NCBI GenBank assembly: GCA_016787755.1 | Contig: JAEUUA010000002.1 | Coordinates: forward strand, 213,288 to 277,287 | DNA from: Cyclobacteriaceae bacterium | GTDB lineage: Bacteria; Bacteroidota; Bacteroidia; Cytophagales; Cyclobacteriaceae | Reading direction: 5' to 3' | DNA: 64,000 bases | Translations under genes and position numbers: made by a program | Part shown: positions 1-8,649 of the stretch, one piece after another | How the letters are laid out: each line of letters begins with the position of its first letter | Position numbering within the stretch: the stretch's first letter is position 1 | The notes under the pieces: generated by a model | The model's database searches: none | Seen by the model: the letters and a program-made list of their open reading frames with translations, nothing else | What the model was told of the DNA's origin: nothing

Positions 1-3000
1 AGGAGGTACGAATGATTCTTGAAGAGTTGATCATTTTTGCTCCTTGGCTATCTGCTCCTATCCCAGAGAAATTTAAAAATTTAGAATTTGTTAATGAAAT
101 CCCAACTCTTTCAGAATTAGCAAGGCAGGACAATGAAGACCAGGAAGAATTGAGGAAACTCTTGGATGGTGAAAATTCAGAGGAAGAAAGACGATGGTTG
201 CTTCAGGTCATTGAGTCTCTAAAAAACGTAAGTGACTCTGCTCGCACACGGATCACCACGCTAAATACACTGGCAATGCAAACGAGTGAGTTTGCTGAAA
301 TGGAGTATGATTTTTTATATGATAAAACACAACATCTGTTGGCGATTGGCTATCATGTTACAGATCACTCACGTGATGTGAGTTACTATGATTTACTGGC
401 GTCAGAGGCTCGACTTAGTTTCTTTGTTGCCATTGCACAAGGAAAAATTCCACAGGAAAGTTGGTTTGCCTTAGGTCGCAGATTAACTACTGTGGGCAAT
501 GCTCCGGTTCTTCTTTCGTGGAGTGGCTCGATGTTCGAATACCTAATGCCAAATTTGGTTATGCCTACCTATGAAAATACGTTGCTTGATGAAATGAACA
601 TTGGCACGGTAAAAAAACAAATTGAATATGGCGAGCAGCAAGGTGTGCCTTGGGGAATTTCAGAATCTTGCTACAATCTTGTGGATGCTCATCTTACTTA
701 TCAGTATAGAGCTTTCGGTGTTCCGGGCCTTGGCTTTAAAAGAGGACTAGGGCAAGATTTGGTGATAGCGCCTTATGCGACAGTTCTTTCTTTGATGGTT
801 GATCCAAAAGCCTCGTATGATAATTTGGTGAGGATGAAAAAGGAAGGATTTGAAGGAATCTATGGTTTTTATGAAGCTATTGATTATACTCCTAATCGCT
901 TGTTGCGCGGTCAGAAACATGCCATTATACAAACTTTTATGGCGCATCATCAAGGCATGAGTTTTCTTTCCCTAGCCTATTTGTTACTCAATCAGCCTAT
1001 GCAAAAAAGGTTTGAGGCTGATACTCAATTTCAAACAGCTTTATTACTCTTACAAGAACAAGTTCCTAAGGCATCCGGCTTTTATCTTGGAGCTTCGGAT
1101 CATGAGGATATTATTCCAGTTTCTTCAACTTCTGAATTTCGATACATTGAAACGGCACACACGCCCGTTCCTGAAGTGAAAATGCTTTCTAACGGACGGT
1201 ACTTTGTGATGCTCACGAATGCGGGGGGTGGCTATAGCCGATGGAGAGAAACAGCAGTTACGCGTTGGCATGAGGATAGTGTACGTGATAATTGGGGTAC
1301 CTTTTGCTATATTAAAGACCTTGATAAAAATGAGTATTGGTCAATTGCTCATCAGCCAACGTTAAAAGAGGCGGATCATTATGAAGCTATCTTTTCGCAA
1401 GGAAAGGTTGAGTTCCGCAGAAGAGATGATAAAATAGAAACATATACTGTGGTAGTCGTGTCGCCAGAGGATGATGTGGAAGTAAGACGTATTCAATTAA
1501 TTAATCATTCTGGCACCGGACGAAAACTATCGATAACCAGTTATGGTGAGGTAGTGCTCGCTGCTTCTTCCGCGGATGAGTCTCATCCTGCTTTTAGTAA
1601 TCTTTTTGTTCAAACGGAAATCAAGGAGCATCAGCACGCTATTATTTGTACGAGACGACCGCGCTCAAAAGAGGAACGCCCACCCTGGATGTTTCACCTT
1701 ATGAAAGTAGATGGCGTGTCAACCAAAGAGGTTTCATATGAAACAGATCGAAGCAGATTTATAGGACGCGGAAATACTTTAATGCATCCGCAGGTATTGA
1801 ATGACTCCAAACCACTTTCCGGTGCGCAGGGTTCAGTATTGGATCCTATTGTTTCCATTCGATACGCATTAACACTTGATGCGGGTGAATCCGTCATCAT
1901 CGATATGGTGACAGGCATCGCAGATACCCAGGAGTCAAATCAACACTTGATTGATAAATACCAGGATCGACATTTACGTGATCGTGCATTCGACTTATCC
2001 TGGACGCATAGCCAGGTGTTATTAAGGCAGATCGGAGCAACAGAAGCAGATGCGCAGTTGTATGGAAAACTGGCTAGCTCTATTTTATATCTCAATCCTG
2101 CCTTACGTGCTCAACCTAGCGTAGTTTTGAGAAATCAACGACAGCAATCATCCTTATGGAGCTATTCGATCTCCGGGGATTTACCAATTGTGTTATTGAT
2201 TATTTCAGATTCTGAAAACATTTCAATTGTTAAGCAACTCATTAAGGCCAAGGCATATTGGCAGATGAAAGGCCTGGCTGTTGACCTCGTTATTTTAAAT
2301 GAAGATTCAGGTGGCTACAGACAAGTGTTGCAAGATCAAATTCAAGGGCTCATTGCGGCAGGGATTGGTGTAACTACCTCCGAAAAGCATGGCCGAATTT
2401 TCGTAAGACCTATCGATCAAGTAACTGCCGAAGATCGAATATTATTTCAGGCGGTTGCCCGTATCATTATCTCCGATAAAAAAGGAACTCTGGAAGATCA
2501 GGTGAATAAGCGATCAACGCTAAAGCAAGCAATTCCAAAGTTGGTCGCAGCTTCACACAATACAGAACTCGGTCAAAAGTTAGAACTTCCTAAAGATCTT
2601 CAGTTCTTCAATGGGAATGGGGGCTTCTCAGCGGATGGAAAAGAATATATCATTCTGTCGGGAAAAGGAAAACGCACGCCATTGCCGTGGATCAATGTGC
2701 TTGCCAATCCAAACTTTGGAACCATAATTTCTGAAAGCGGTTCCTCTTATACATGGTTTGAAAATGCACATGAGTACCGACTTACGCCTTGGAAAAATGA
2801 TCCGATTCTCGATAACAGTGGCGAAGCCTTTTACATTCGTGATGAAGAGAGCGGACGCTTCTGGTCGCCCATGGGTCTTCCAACGCTAGGTCAATCTTCC
2901 TGCATTACCAAGCATGGATTTGGGTATAGTAGGTTTGAGTATGCCGAGGATGGAATTCATTCTCATGTAGAGGTTCATGTGGATAAGGAAGCACCAATAA

Positions 3001-4985
3001 AATTTATTTCACTCTTGGTTACTAATAAATCGGGTCGTTCGCGTAAGCTTAGCGCAACCGGTTATGTTCAATGGATTTTGGGAGAATTGCGAACAAAATC
3101 TGTAATGCATATTTCAACCGAGTTTGATTCCGTTCATAAAGTGCTGATCGCGAGAAATCGATTCAATTCTGATTTTCAAAATTATGTTTCATTTTTTGAG
3201 GTTGATAATCCTAACGCCACCTATACTACTGATCGTATTGAATTTATTGGGCGCAATGGTACGCTTCAGAATCCCGCGGCAATGGGTCGAACCCATTTGT
3301 CGGGTAAAACAGGAGCCTGTCTTGATTCTTGTAGTGCACTGCAAGTTCCCTTTGAGTTGGAACCGGGAGCCCAACAAAAAGTTGTTTTTAAGTTAGGAGC
3401 CGGAAAGAATTTACAGGAAGCATTAACCACCATCAAGCATTTTAAAGCAAGTCCTTCCACTGATCAATCCCTTCATCAGGTTAAGGAATTTTGGCGCACA
3501 ACCTTGGGTATAATTCAAATTAGCACACCCGATCCATCCATTAACATCTTAGCAAATGGTTGGTTATTGTATCAGGTCCTTGCTTGCCGCCTTTGGGGAC
3601 GTAGTGGTTTATATCAGTCAGGGGGGGCGTTTGGATTCCGTGATCAATTACAAGATGTACTTGCTTTGATGCATGCACAACCTGAATTAACCCGGCAACA
3701 AATTTTAACCTGCGCGTCTCGCCAGTTTAGGGAAGGTGACGCTCAACATTGGTGGCATCCACCTACAGGTCGAGGGGTGAGGACGTTGTGTTCTGATGAT
3801 TTTTTATGGCTGCCTTTTGTAACGAGTCGTTATGTAAAAACTACAGGTGACTTAACCGTGTTGAGTGAACAAGTCTCTTACCTCCAGGGTCGGAAGTTAA
3901 ATCTGGAAGAAGAATCCTATTATGATTTACCCATACTCTCAGATGAACGGGCAACTGTGTATGAACATTGCAAAAGAGCTATTGAGAACGCGCTTCGCTT
4001 TGGAGAGCATGGATTGCCTCTCATGGGTTCAGGCGATTGGAACGATGGAATGAACATGGTAGGTATACAGGGAAAGGGAGAAAGTGTGTGGCTTGCTTTT
4101 TTTCTTTATGATGTCCTCAACCGCTTTACAAAAGTGGCCAACCTTGAAGGAGACCTGGAATTTGTTAATGAGTGCGAAAAGCAAGCAACTCAATTAAGAA
4201 ACAATATTAATACCCATGCGTGGGATGGTGATTGGTACATGCGCGCTTACTTTGATGATGGCACACCGCTGGGAACAAAAACTAACGATGAATGTAAAAT
4301 AGATGCCATTTCTCAAAGCTGGTCGGTTTTGTCAAATGGTGGTGAAGCAGATCGATCGATTGCCTCCATGAAAGCGGCAAATAAATTTCTTATCAATCGC
4401 GATAAAGGCATCATTCAATTGTTAGAACCTCCATTCGATGTCTCGGAACTTAATCCAGGTTATATAAAAGGATATGTTCCAGGCGTTCGTGAAAATGGTG
4501 GCCAGTATAGTCATGCAGCAATTTGGATGGTGATGGCATTTGCAAAGTTGGGTGATAAAGAAAAGACTTCAGAATTGCTGAAGATGATCAATCCAATACA
4601 TCATGGTGCTACCGCAGATCAGGTTTCTATTTATAAAGTGGAACCCTATGTAATGGCTGCTGATGTGTATGGAGTAGCTCCGCATATAGGTAGGGGAGGT
4701 TGGACCTGGTATACAGGTTCAGCAGGGTGGATGTACCAACTTATTTTAGAGTCCTTTCTTGGATTTAAACGCGAAGGCAATAGGTTGAAATTTAACCCGT
4801 GCATCCCTAAAGCTTGGAATTCGTTCCGTTTGGTTTATCGCTATATGGAAACAACCTATTCTATATCGGTTCATCAAGGTAGTTCTGATTCGGCATCTTT
4901 GATGGTTGATGGTGTAATGCAACTTGAGGCCGTACTGCAAATGATGAATGATGGGAATGATCATGAAGTTAATCTTTATCTTTAA
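1..4985 (+). CDS. Cyclic beta-1,2-glucan synthase-like protein (NdvB/GH94 type), 5' end cut by window
   Basis: The frame is open to the left edge, so the 1657 residues visible from the ATG at 12 are probably the C-terminal part of a much longer protein. NdvB-type synthases carry membrane and GT84 domains upstream. Residues about 90-340 match the glycoamylase-like domain (LASEARLSFF, LLSWSGSMFEYLMP, MAHHQGMSFLSL). Two GH94 N-terminal beta-sandwich blocks follow (about 390-680 and 880-1160), then a GH94 (alpha/alpha)6 phosphorylase domain with the active-site motif GSGDWNDGMN (Asp1342, Asp1345) and a C-terminal cap. In the family this part controls glucan chain length by phosphorolysis; here that is inferred. 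AGGAGG at 1-6 sits five bases before the ATG and would be a good ribosome site, so a separate soluble protein starting at 12 cannot be excluded. Confidence 0.8.
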   Translation, partial: EVRMILEELIIFAPWLSAPIPEKFKNLEFVNEIPTLSELARQDNEDQEELRKLLDGENSEEERRWLLQVIESLKNVSDSARTRITTLNTLAMQTSEFAEMEYDFLYDKTQHLLAIGYHVTDHSRDVSYYDLLASEARLSFFVAIAQGKIPQESWFALGRRLTTVGNAPVLLSWSGSMFEYLMPNLVMPTYENTLLDEMNIGTVKKQIEYGEQQGVPWGISESCYNLVDAHLTYQYRAFGVPGLGFKRGLGQDLVIAPYATVLSLMVDPKASYDNLVRMKKEGFEGIYGFYEAIDYTPNRLLRGQKHAIIQTFMAHHQGMSFLSLAYLLLNQPMQKRFEADTQFQTALLLLQEQVPKASGFYLGASDHEDIIPVSSTSEFRYIETAHTPVPEVKMLSNGRYFVMLTNAGGGYSRWRETAVTRWHEDSVRDNWGTFCYIKDLDKNEYWSIAHQPTLKEADHYEAIFSQGKVEFRRRDDKIETYTVVVVSPEDDVEVRRIQLINHSGTGRKLSITSYGEVVLAASSADESHPAFSNLFVQTEIKEHQHAIICTRRPRSKEERPPWMFHLMKVDGVSTKEVSYETDRSRFIGRGNTLMHPQVLNDSKPLSGAQGSVLDPIVSIRYALTLDAGESVIIDMVTGIADTQESNQHLIDKYQDRHLRDRAFDLSWTHSQVLLRQIGATEADAQLYGKLASSILYLNPALRAQPSVVLRNQRQQSSLWSYSISGDLPIVLLIISDSENISIVKQLIKAKAYWQMKGLAVDLVILNEDSGGYRQVLQDQIQGLIAAGIGVTTSEKHGRIFVRPIDQVTAEDRILFQAVARIIISDKKGTLEDQVNKRSTLKQAIPKLVAASHNTELGQKLELPKDLQFFNGNGGFSADGKEYIILSGKGKRTPLPWINVLANPNFGTIISESGSSYTWFENAHEYRLTPWKNDPILDNSGEAFYIRDEESGRFWSPMGLPTLGQSSCITKHGFGYSRFEYAEDGIHSHVEVHVDKEAPIKFISLLVTNKSGRSRKLSATGYVQWILGELRTKSVMHISTEFDSVHKVLIARNRFNSDFQNYVSFFEVDNPNATYTTDRIEFIGRNGTLQNPAAMGRTHLSGKTGACLDSCSALQVPFELEPGAQQKVVFKLGAGKNLQEALTTIKHFKASPSTDQSLHQVKEFWRTTLGIIQISTPDPSINILANGWLLYQVLACRLWGRSGLYQSGGAFGFRDQLQDVLALMHAQPELTRQQILTCASRQFREGDAQHWWHPPTGRGVRTLCSDDFLWLPFVTSRYVKTTGDLTVLSEQVSYLQGRKLNLEEESYYDLPILSDERATVYEHCKRAIENALRFGEHGLPLMGSGDWNDGMNMVGIQGKGESVWLAFFLYDVLNRFTKVANLEGDLEFVNECEKQATQLRNNINTHAWDGDWYMRAYFDDGTPLGTKTNDECKIDAISQSWSVLSNGGEADRSIASMKAANKFLINRDKGIIQLLEPPFDVSELNPGYIKGYVPGVRENGGQYSHAAIWMVMAFAKLGDKEKTSELLKMINPIHHGATADQVSIYKVEPYVMAADVYGVAPHIGRGGWTWYTGSAGWMYQLILESFLGFKREGNRLKFNPCIPKAWNSFRLVYRYMETTYSISVHQGSSDSASLMVDGVMQLEAVLQMMNDGNDHEVNLYL

Positions 4986-5484
4986 GAATAATTTTATCTA
5001 TGAAAGAAAAGCAGAGCTGTAAGTAAGGAATTCTATAAGCGGGACAGACACCTAACCTTTTTCTTGGCATGAGTAGAAGAGATTCTGTTTTCTGTAGGTA
5101 AAGGATGAGGTTATTTTCTCTTATTACTTTTCAATGGATTTATTGAATTCCTTATTCCATTGGAGAGTGCCCGTCACCATAAACTAAAAACAAAGCGCTC
5201 CCGGTCTCGTTCCATATCAGGCAATCCGTGCCTGGTATAAATCTTATTATTATTGATTACCAAATTAAATGAGTGTGTTTAAAGTTTCATCTGGGTGCAG
5301 GTCAGAGGTGTTTAAGATTTTATTTTATTTTCTAACAATACCGAGCGATTAAATAGATTGAGAGATAAATTCTCGACCTTTATTCCTAGTGTCTTTAATT
5401 TATGTTGATCTGTTTGTTTAAAATAAGGGCGCACACTTTTTTAGTATAGCAGGCATTAGGAATTAATCAAAGGTTTCTTTGCAT
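4986..5484. other. Intergenic stretch, no gene recognised
   Basis: About 500 AT-rich bases follow the glucan synthase-like gene. I find no open frame with coding character, no tRNA cloverleaf and no strong terminator. A weak inverted repeat (CAATGGA/TCCATTG) lies near 5144-5163, and the short palindrome CAAAG-GTTT-CTTTG near 5468-5481 could act as a weak terminator for the small minus-strand gene to its right. Confidence 0.5.
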
Positions 5485-5634
5485 TTATCTCCTTACTCGA
5501 ATAATTTGAAGTAGAATTGAAATTACCGCAATGACTAAGAGAACATGAATTATGCCTGTTAAACTGTAGACAAAAACGCCTAGCAGCCAACCGATAACAA
5601 GTATAACTGCGATTAAATAAAGTAAATTATTCAT
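5485..5634 (-). CDS. lmo0937-family small membrane protein
   Basis: This 49-residue protein begins MNNLLYLIAVILVIGWLLG and is almost wholly two hydrophobic helices ending in a basic tail (IIRVRR), the pattern of the lmo0937 (DUF5670) family. The frame could extend upstream to 5718, but that extension has no family resemblance; the ATG at 5634 gives the family's normal length. Function is unknown; such proteins tend to accompany CsbD, YtxH and DUF1328 stress genes, all of which occur within 6 kb. It lies alone between two noncoding stretches. Confidence 0.8.
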   Translation of the reverse strand: MNNLLYLIAVILVIGWLLGVFVYSLTGIIHVLLVIAVISILLQIIRVRR

Positions 5635-5833
5635 AAAGTTTGAAAGTTGGTTTTGCGTGGTAATGAAAACGCTATGCCAGCACGATTCTACTATCCGAAA
5701 GGTGTTTATGGGATGCATCTGGGTAATAATTACCTGATGAGTGTGGCATTAATACCCCAGATTTGGGAATTGAGGTTCCTCTGATAAGCTGGTTGGTTTG
5801 GCATGATTTTCACTTTCTAATTCAACAATCGAT

Positions 5834-5998
5834 ATGGATATGGAAGTTTTTCAATTTGTAATCTCATTCGTAATATCTTTTCTTTTGACTTATTTAGTGG
5901 GTATGATTTCAGTTGTGGCGTTGTTTAAAATTTTTTTTACAGTCGAACATGGTACCCAACCTTCCGCAGATAAGTTAAAGGAAACAAATATTATATAG
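5834..5998 (+). CDS. Small single-pass membrane protein upstream of response regulator
   Basis: A 54-residue frame starts MDMEVFQFVISFVISFLL and has one or two hydrophobic segments (about residues 5-35) followed by a polar tail ending KLKETNII. Its stop lies 9 bases before the ATG of the receiver gene at 6008, so the two are probably co-transcribed. I do not recognise a family. The coding case rests on its membrane pattern, its clean start and stop, and the tight spacing; it could be a leader peptide or a signalling accessory. Confidence is moderate because the frame is short. Confidence 0.45.
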   Translation: MDMEVFQFVISFVISFLLTYLVGMISVVALFKIFFTVEHGTQPSADKLKETNII

Positions 5999-6007
5999 CG
6001 AATTGAT

Positions 6008-6361
6008 ATGATCAAGGCATTAATTGTTGAAGATGAGGTGGATTTGTGTCAGCTATTATCTCTTCAATTGAGGGTTATGGGTGTATCAAATGAATATGTG
6101 AATACCGTAAAGGAGGCAAAACGAAAAATTCAGGATAACCGTTACGAATTAATGTTTCTTGATTTGAATCTTACGGATGGAAGTGGATTTGAAGTACTTT
6201 CCATGCTAAATGATTCTGGAAATAATTTAAGAGTAGTGGTAGTAAGTGCTTATGATGTTGAACGTAAAAAGGCGCTTGACCTCGGTGCTGATTTTTTTAT
6301 TGCCAAACCATTTACAAAAAAAGCAATTGAACATATAGTTCAGTTGTTTCTAAAAAATTAA
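6008..6361 (+). CDS. Single-domain response regulator (receiver only)
   Basis: This 117-residue protein is a complete CheY-like receiver with no output domain. The acidic pocket is E8-D9, the phospho-acceptor is D52 in MFLDLNLTDG, a Ser follows beta-4 (VVVSAYD), and the conserved Lys is in FIAKPF. Such stand-alone receivers work as phosphorelay intermediates or by protein-protein contact. It lies 21 bases upstream of an NtrC-type regulator, which suggests a phosphorelay or branched circuit. No partner kinase is adjacent; the nearest is the CHASE3 kinase at 8650, separated by a minus-strand gene. Confidence 0.9.
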   Translation: MIKALIVEDEVDLCQLLSLQLRVMGVSNEYVNTVKEAKRKIQDNRYELMFLDLNLTDGSGFEVLSMLNDSGNNLRVVVVSAYDVERKKALDLGADFFIAKPFTKKAIEHIVQLFLKN

Positions 6362-6382
6362 GTTAGTAATTTCCAATTTACC

Positions 6383-7756
6383 ATGGCTGGATTAATACTT
6401 ATTATCGATGACGACAGAGACCTCTGTAAGGTGCTTTCAACATTTCTTAAAAAAAAAGAGTATGAGGTTGAAGTAGCTCAAACCGGTGAAGATGGGCTTA
6501 AGATTCTTCGTGAACATGAGTTTGATTTGGTGTTGTGCGATTTTCGCCTTCCAGACATGACTGGTGTAGAGACATTGCGAAAGATTAAAGTAATAAACCC
6601 CAAAGTAGCCGTTGTTATCATTACGGGATATAGCGATGTACGTACAGCGGTGGAAACTTTTAAGTATGGGGCAAATGATTATGTTACTAAACCTCTTTAC
6701 CCCGATGAACTACTGGTTACTATTAAAGAAACAATTCAAAAGAATAAAGAGCGTTCTGGTCAATCCGAAAAATCAGCTGAGCATGTTTCAAAACCAATTC
6801 AGACTACTGATAAATTTATTAAGGGACCTAGTCCTCAATCGGCAACTGTTCAACGGCATATTGAGTTAATCGCACCTTCAGACATGTCTGTGATCATAGA
6901 AGGCGAAACAGGCACTGGAAAGGAGTTTGTTGCTCTGTCAATCCATAAGCTAAGCAGCCGGGTTGATAAACCATTTATAGCCATCGATTGTGGGGCATTG
7001 CCAAAAGAATTGGCGGGTAGCGAATTGTTTGGTCATGTAAAAGGATCTTTTACTGGAGCTGTGAATGATAAGCCCGGTAGTTTTGAAATTGCAAATGGAG
7101 GAACGATATTTTTAGATGAAATAGGTAATCTGAGTTATGAAAATCAGATTAAACTACTGCGGGTAATTCAGGAACGAAAGATTAAGAGAATAGGTGCCAA
7201 TAAAGACACCTCTATTGATGTTCGCATTCTGGTGGCCACGAATGAAGATCTAGGAAAAGCCCTAAAGGAAGGTCGCTTTCGCGAAGATCTCTATCATCGA
7301 TTGAATGAATTTAAAATTTCACTTCTTCCTTTGCGTGATCGCCAGGATGATATTTTAACATTTGCCAATCATTTTCTAAAAAATGCAAATTCCTCTCTAA
7401 ATCGAGAAGTTGAAGGCTTTTCTGCTGAAGTTATTAATTACTTTATGAAGTATGAGTGGTACGGTAATTTGCGTGAGTTGAATAATGTAGTTAAGCGCTC
7501 CGTTCTATTGACAACGGGCAAAACGATTGAGGGTGATAGTTTACCACATGAAATAACCAGACCTGGTTCCGCTACCGAAAACTCGTATGTGAATGACGAA
7601 AACATCTTAAAATCTGTTGCCGGCAATGCTGAGCGTCAGGCCATATTGGATGCCTTGGAGAAAGTGAACAATAATAAATCTAAGGCCGCTGCAGTTTTGA
7701 ATATTGATCGAAAGACCCTATATAATAAATTGAAGTTGTATAAAATTCAAGAATAA
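6383..7756 (+). CDS. Sigma-54-dependent response regulator (NtrC family)
   Basis: The 457-residue protein has three ordered domains. The receiver (about 3-120) has phospho-acceptor D53 in LVLCDFRLPD. The AAA+ sigma-54 interaction domain (about 148-375) has Walker A GETGTGKE at 174-181, the sigma-54 contact loop written GSFTGA (221-226) in place of GAFTGA, and Walker B IFLDEIGN. The Fis-type helix-turn-helix is near 420-455 (NKSKAAAVLNIDRKTLYNKL). It should bind upstream enhancers and drive RpoN promoters after phosphorylation. A matching -24/-12 element occurs at 14008. It follows the lone receiver gene and ends in a strong hairpin terminator. Confidence 0.95.
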   Translation: MAGLILIIDDDRDLCKVLSTFLKKKEYEVEVAQTGEDGLKILREHEFDLVLCDFRLPDMTGVETLRKIKVINPKVAVVIITGYSDVRTAVETFKYGANDYVTKPLYPDELLVTIKETIQKNKERSGQSEKSAEHVSKPIQTTDKFIKGPSPQSATVQRHIELIAPSDMSVIIEGETGTGKEFVALSIHKLSSRVDKPFIAIDCGALPKELAGSELFGHVKGSFTGAVNDKPGSFEIANGGTIFLDEIGNLSYENQIKLLRVIQERKIKRIGANKDTSIDVRILVATNEDLGKALKEGRFREDLYHRLNEFKISLLPLRDRQDDILTFANHFLKNANSSLNREVEGFSAEVINYFMKYEWYGNLRELNNVVKRSVLLTTGKTIEGDSLPHEITRPGSATENSYVNDENILKSVAGNAERQAILDALEKVNNNKSKAAAVLNIDRKTLYNKLKLYKIQE

Positions 7757-7790
7757 AAAAAGGAGATTATAAATGATCTCCTTTTTTTAT
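7754..7790. terminator. Bidirectional rho-independent terminator
   Basis: The stem GGAGAT/ATCTCC is extended by a run of seven A on the left and seven T on the right, around a short AT-rich loop. It begins at the stop of the sigma-54 regulator gene and can also stop transcripts of the convergent barrel gene that ends at 7799. Confidence 0.85.
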
Positions 7791-7798
7791 TCTTCTTC

Positions 7799-8434
7799 TT
7801 AATCTAATTTATTTCCAAGATTAAAGGCCACATAAAGTTGAGCATTAGAATTTTTTGAATCACCTAATAATGACTTAGCACCATTACTTTTTGCGACTTC
7901 AGATAATCCGTAATTATACCTGGCACCTACCTGCATAGCTCCAAAGTTGAGACCAAATCCACCTGCCACACCAAAGTCAACCGTGTTTAAGTCATCTCTA
8001 TCAATGTTATCGGTTCCATTTGAAAAATCACCATCATATTTAATGTTAGCTGAAAGTAGGTAACCGGCATACGGGCCAACATGAATTTCTGCAGTCTTAC
8101 CAAGTTTAATAACTGCCAATACAGGAAGATCCAGATAATTTGTGTTTAAAGTCACATTTTGATTAAAGGTTCCGGTGTATTCCCATCTTGACCCTTTCGT
8201 TGAGAAAAGGAGTTCAGGTTGAATGGCAAATACATCGCTTGATAAAATTTGGCCATAAAGTCCGAGATTAAAGCCAAAGCGGGCATTTTCATCGGTTACA
8301 TCATCGACATACAGATTTGTGACATTTAGCCCACCTTTAATCCCCATTCTGCGATCTTGTGCTTGGGCTGATGTGGAAATAAAAATGTAACCGAACAGAA
8401 ATAATAGGGCACCCGCTGATTTTAAGATTTTCAT
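7799..8434 (-). CDS. Porin-family outer membrane beta-barrel protein
   Basis: The 211-residue protein starts with a signal peptide (MKILKSAGALLFLFGYIFI, cleavage near the AQA-Q at 24-26). Repeated amphipathic strands with glycine and aromatic girdles follow, typical of the Bacteroidota 'outer membrane protein beta-barrel' domain (about eight strands). The motif DRRMGIKGGLNVTNLYVDD after the signal is characteristic. The function is structural or unknown. It is monocistronic, facing the sigma-54 regulator across a shared terminator and back-to-back with the CHASE3 kinase gene, so it may report envelope state; that link is only positional. Confidence 0.85.
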   Translation of the reverse strand: MKILKSAGALLFLFGYIFISTSAQAQDRRMGIKGGLNVTNLYVDDVTDENARFGFNLGLYGQILSSDVFAIQPELLFSTKGSRWEYTGTFNQNVTLNTNYLDLPVLAVIKLGKTAEIHVGPYAGYLLSANIKYDGDFSNGTDNIDRDDLNTVDFGVAGGFGLNFGAMQVGARYNYGLSEVAKSNGAKSLLGDSKNSNAQLYVAFNLGNKLD

Positions 8435-8532
8435 AATTAATAAGTTTTAAATTTCACTTATTCCATGATAATACTATACCAACCTAAAAAACAGGTTAAA
8501 TTTGTATGTAGTAACGATGTTGGCTCGTGTGG

Positions 8533-8594
8533 TGTAGAAATTGTAGAATGGATTTCATCCACCTGTAGAAGTTGCGCCACACTAATTCGTAGAA
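8533..8594 (+). repeat. Short TGTAGAA direct repeats upstream of histidine kinase
   Basis: TGTAGAA occurs at 8533, 8542 and 8574, with the near copy CGTAGAA at 8588. All lie within 120 bases of the kinase start. A flanking inverted pair (GTGTGG.../...CCACAC) brackets three of them. They could be regulator binding sites; there is no direct evidence. Confidence 0.3.
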
Positions 8595-8649
8595 AGAAGC
8601 CATAGATAAATGGCGCAGTAATTGTCCGTACTATTTCTAAGTATCTGCT

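Noticed and set aside
5795..5812. TGGCATGATTTTCAC as a sigma-54 promoter before the receiver gene
   Set aside because: The -12 part (TCAC) does not fit TTGC; the match is to the -24 box only.
8497..8504. TAAATTTG as a promoter for the CHASE3 kinase
   Set aside because: It matches TAnnTTTG but has no -33 TTTG at the right distance and would give a 140-base leader; kept as unsupported.
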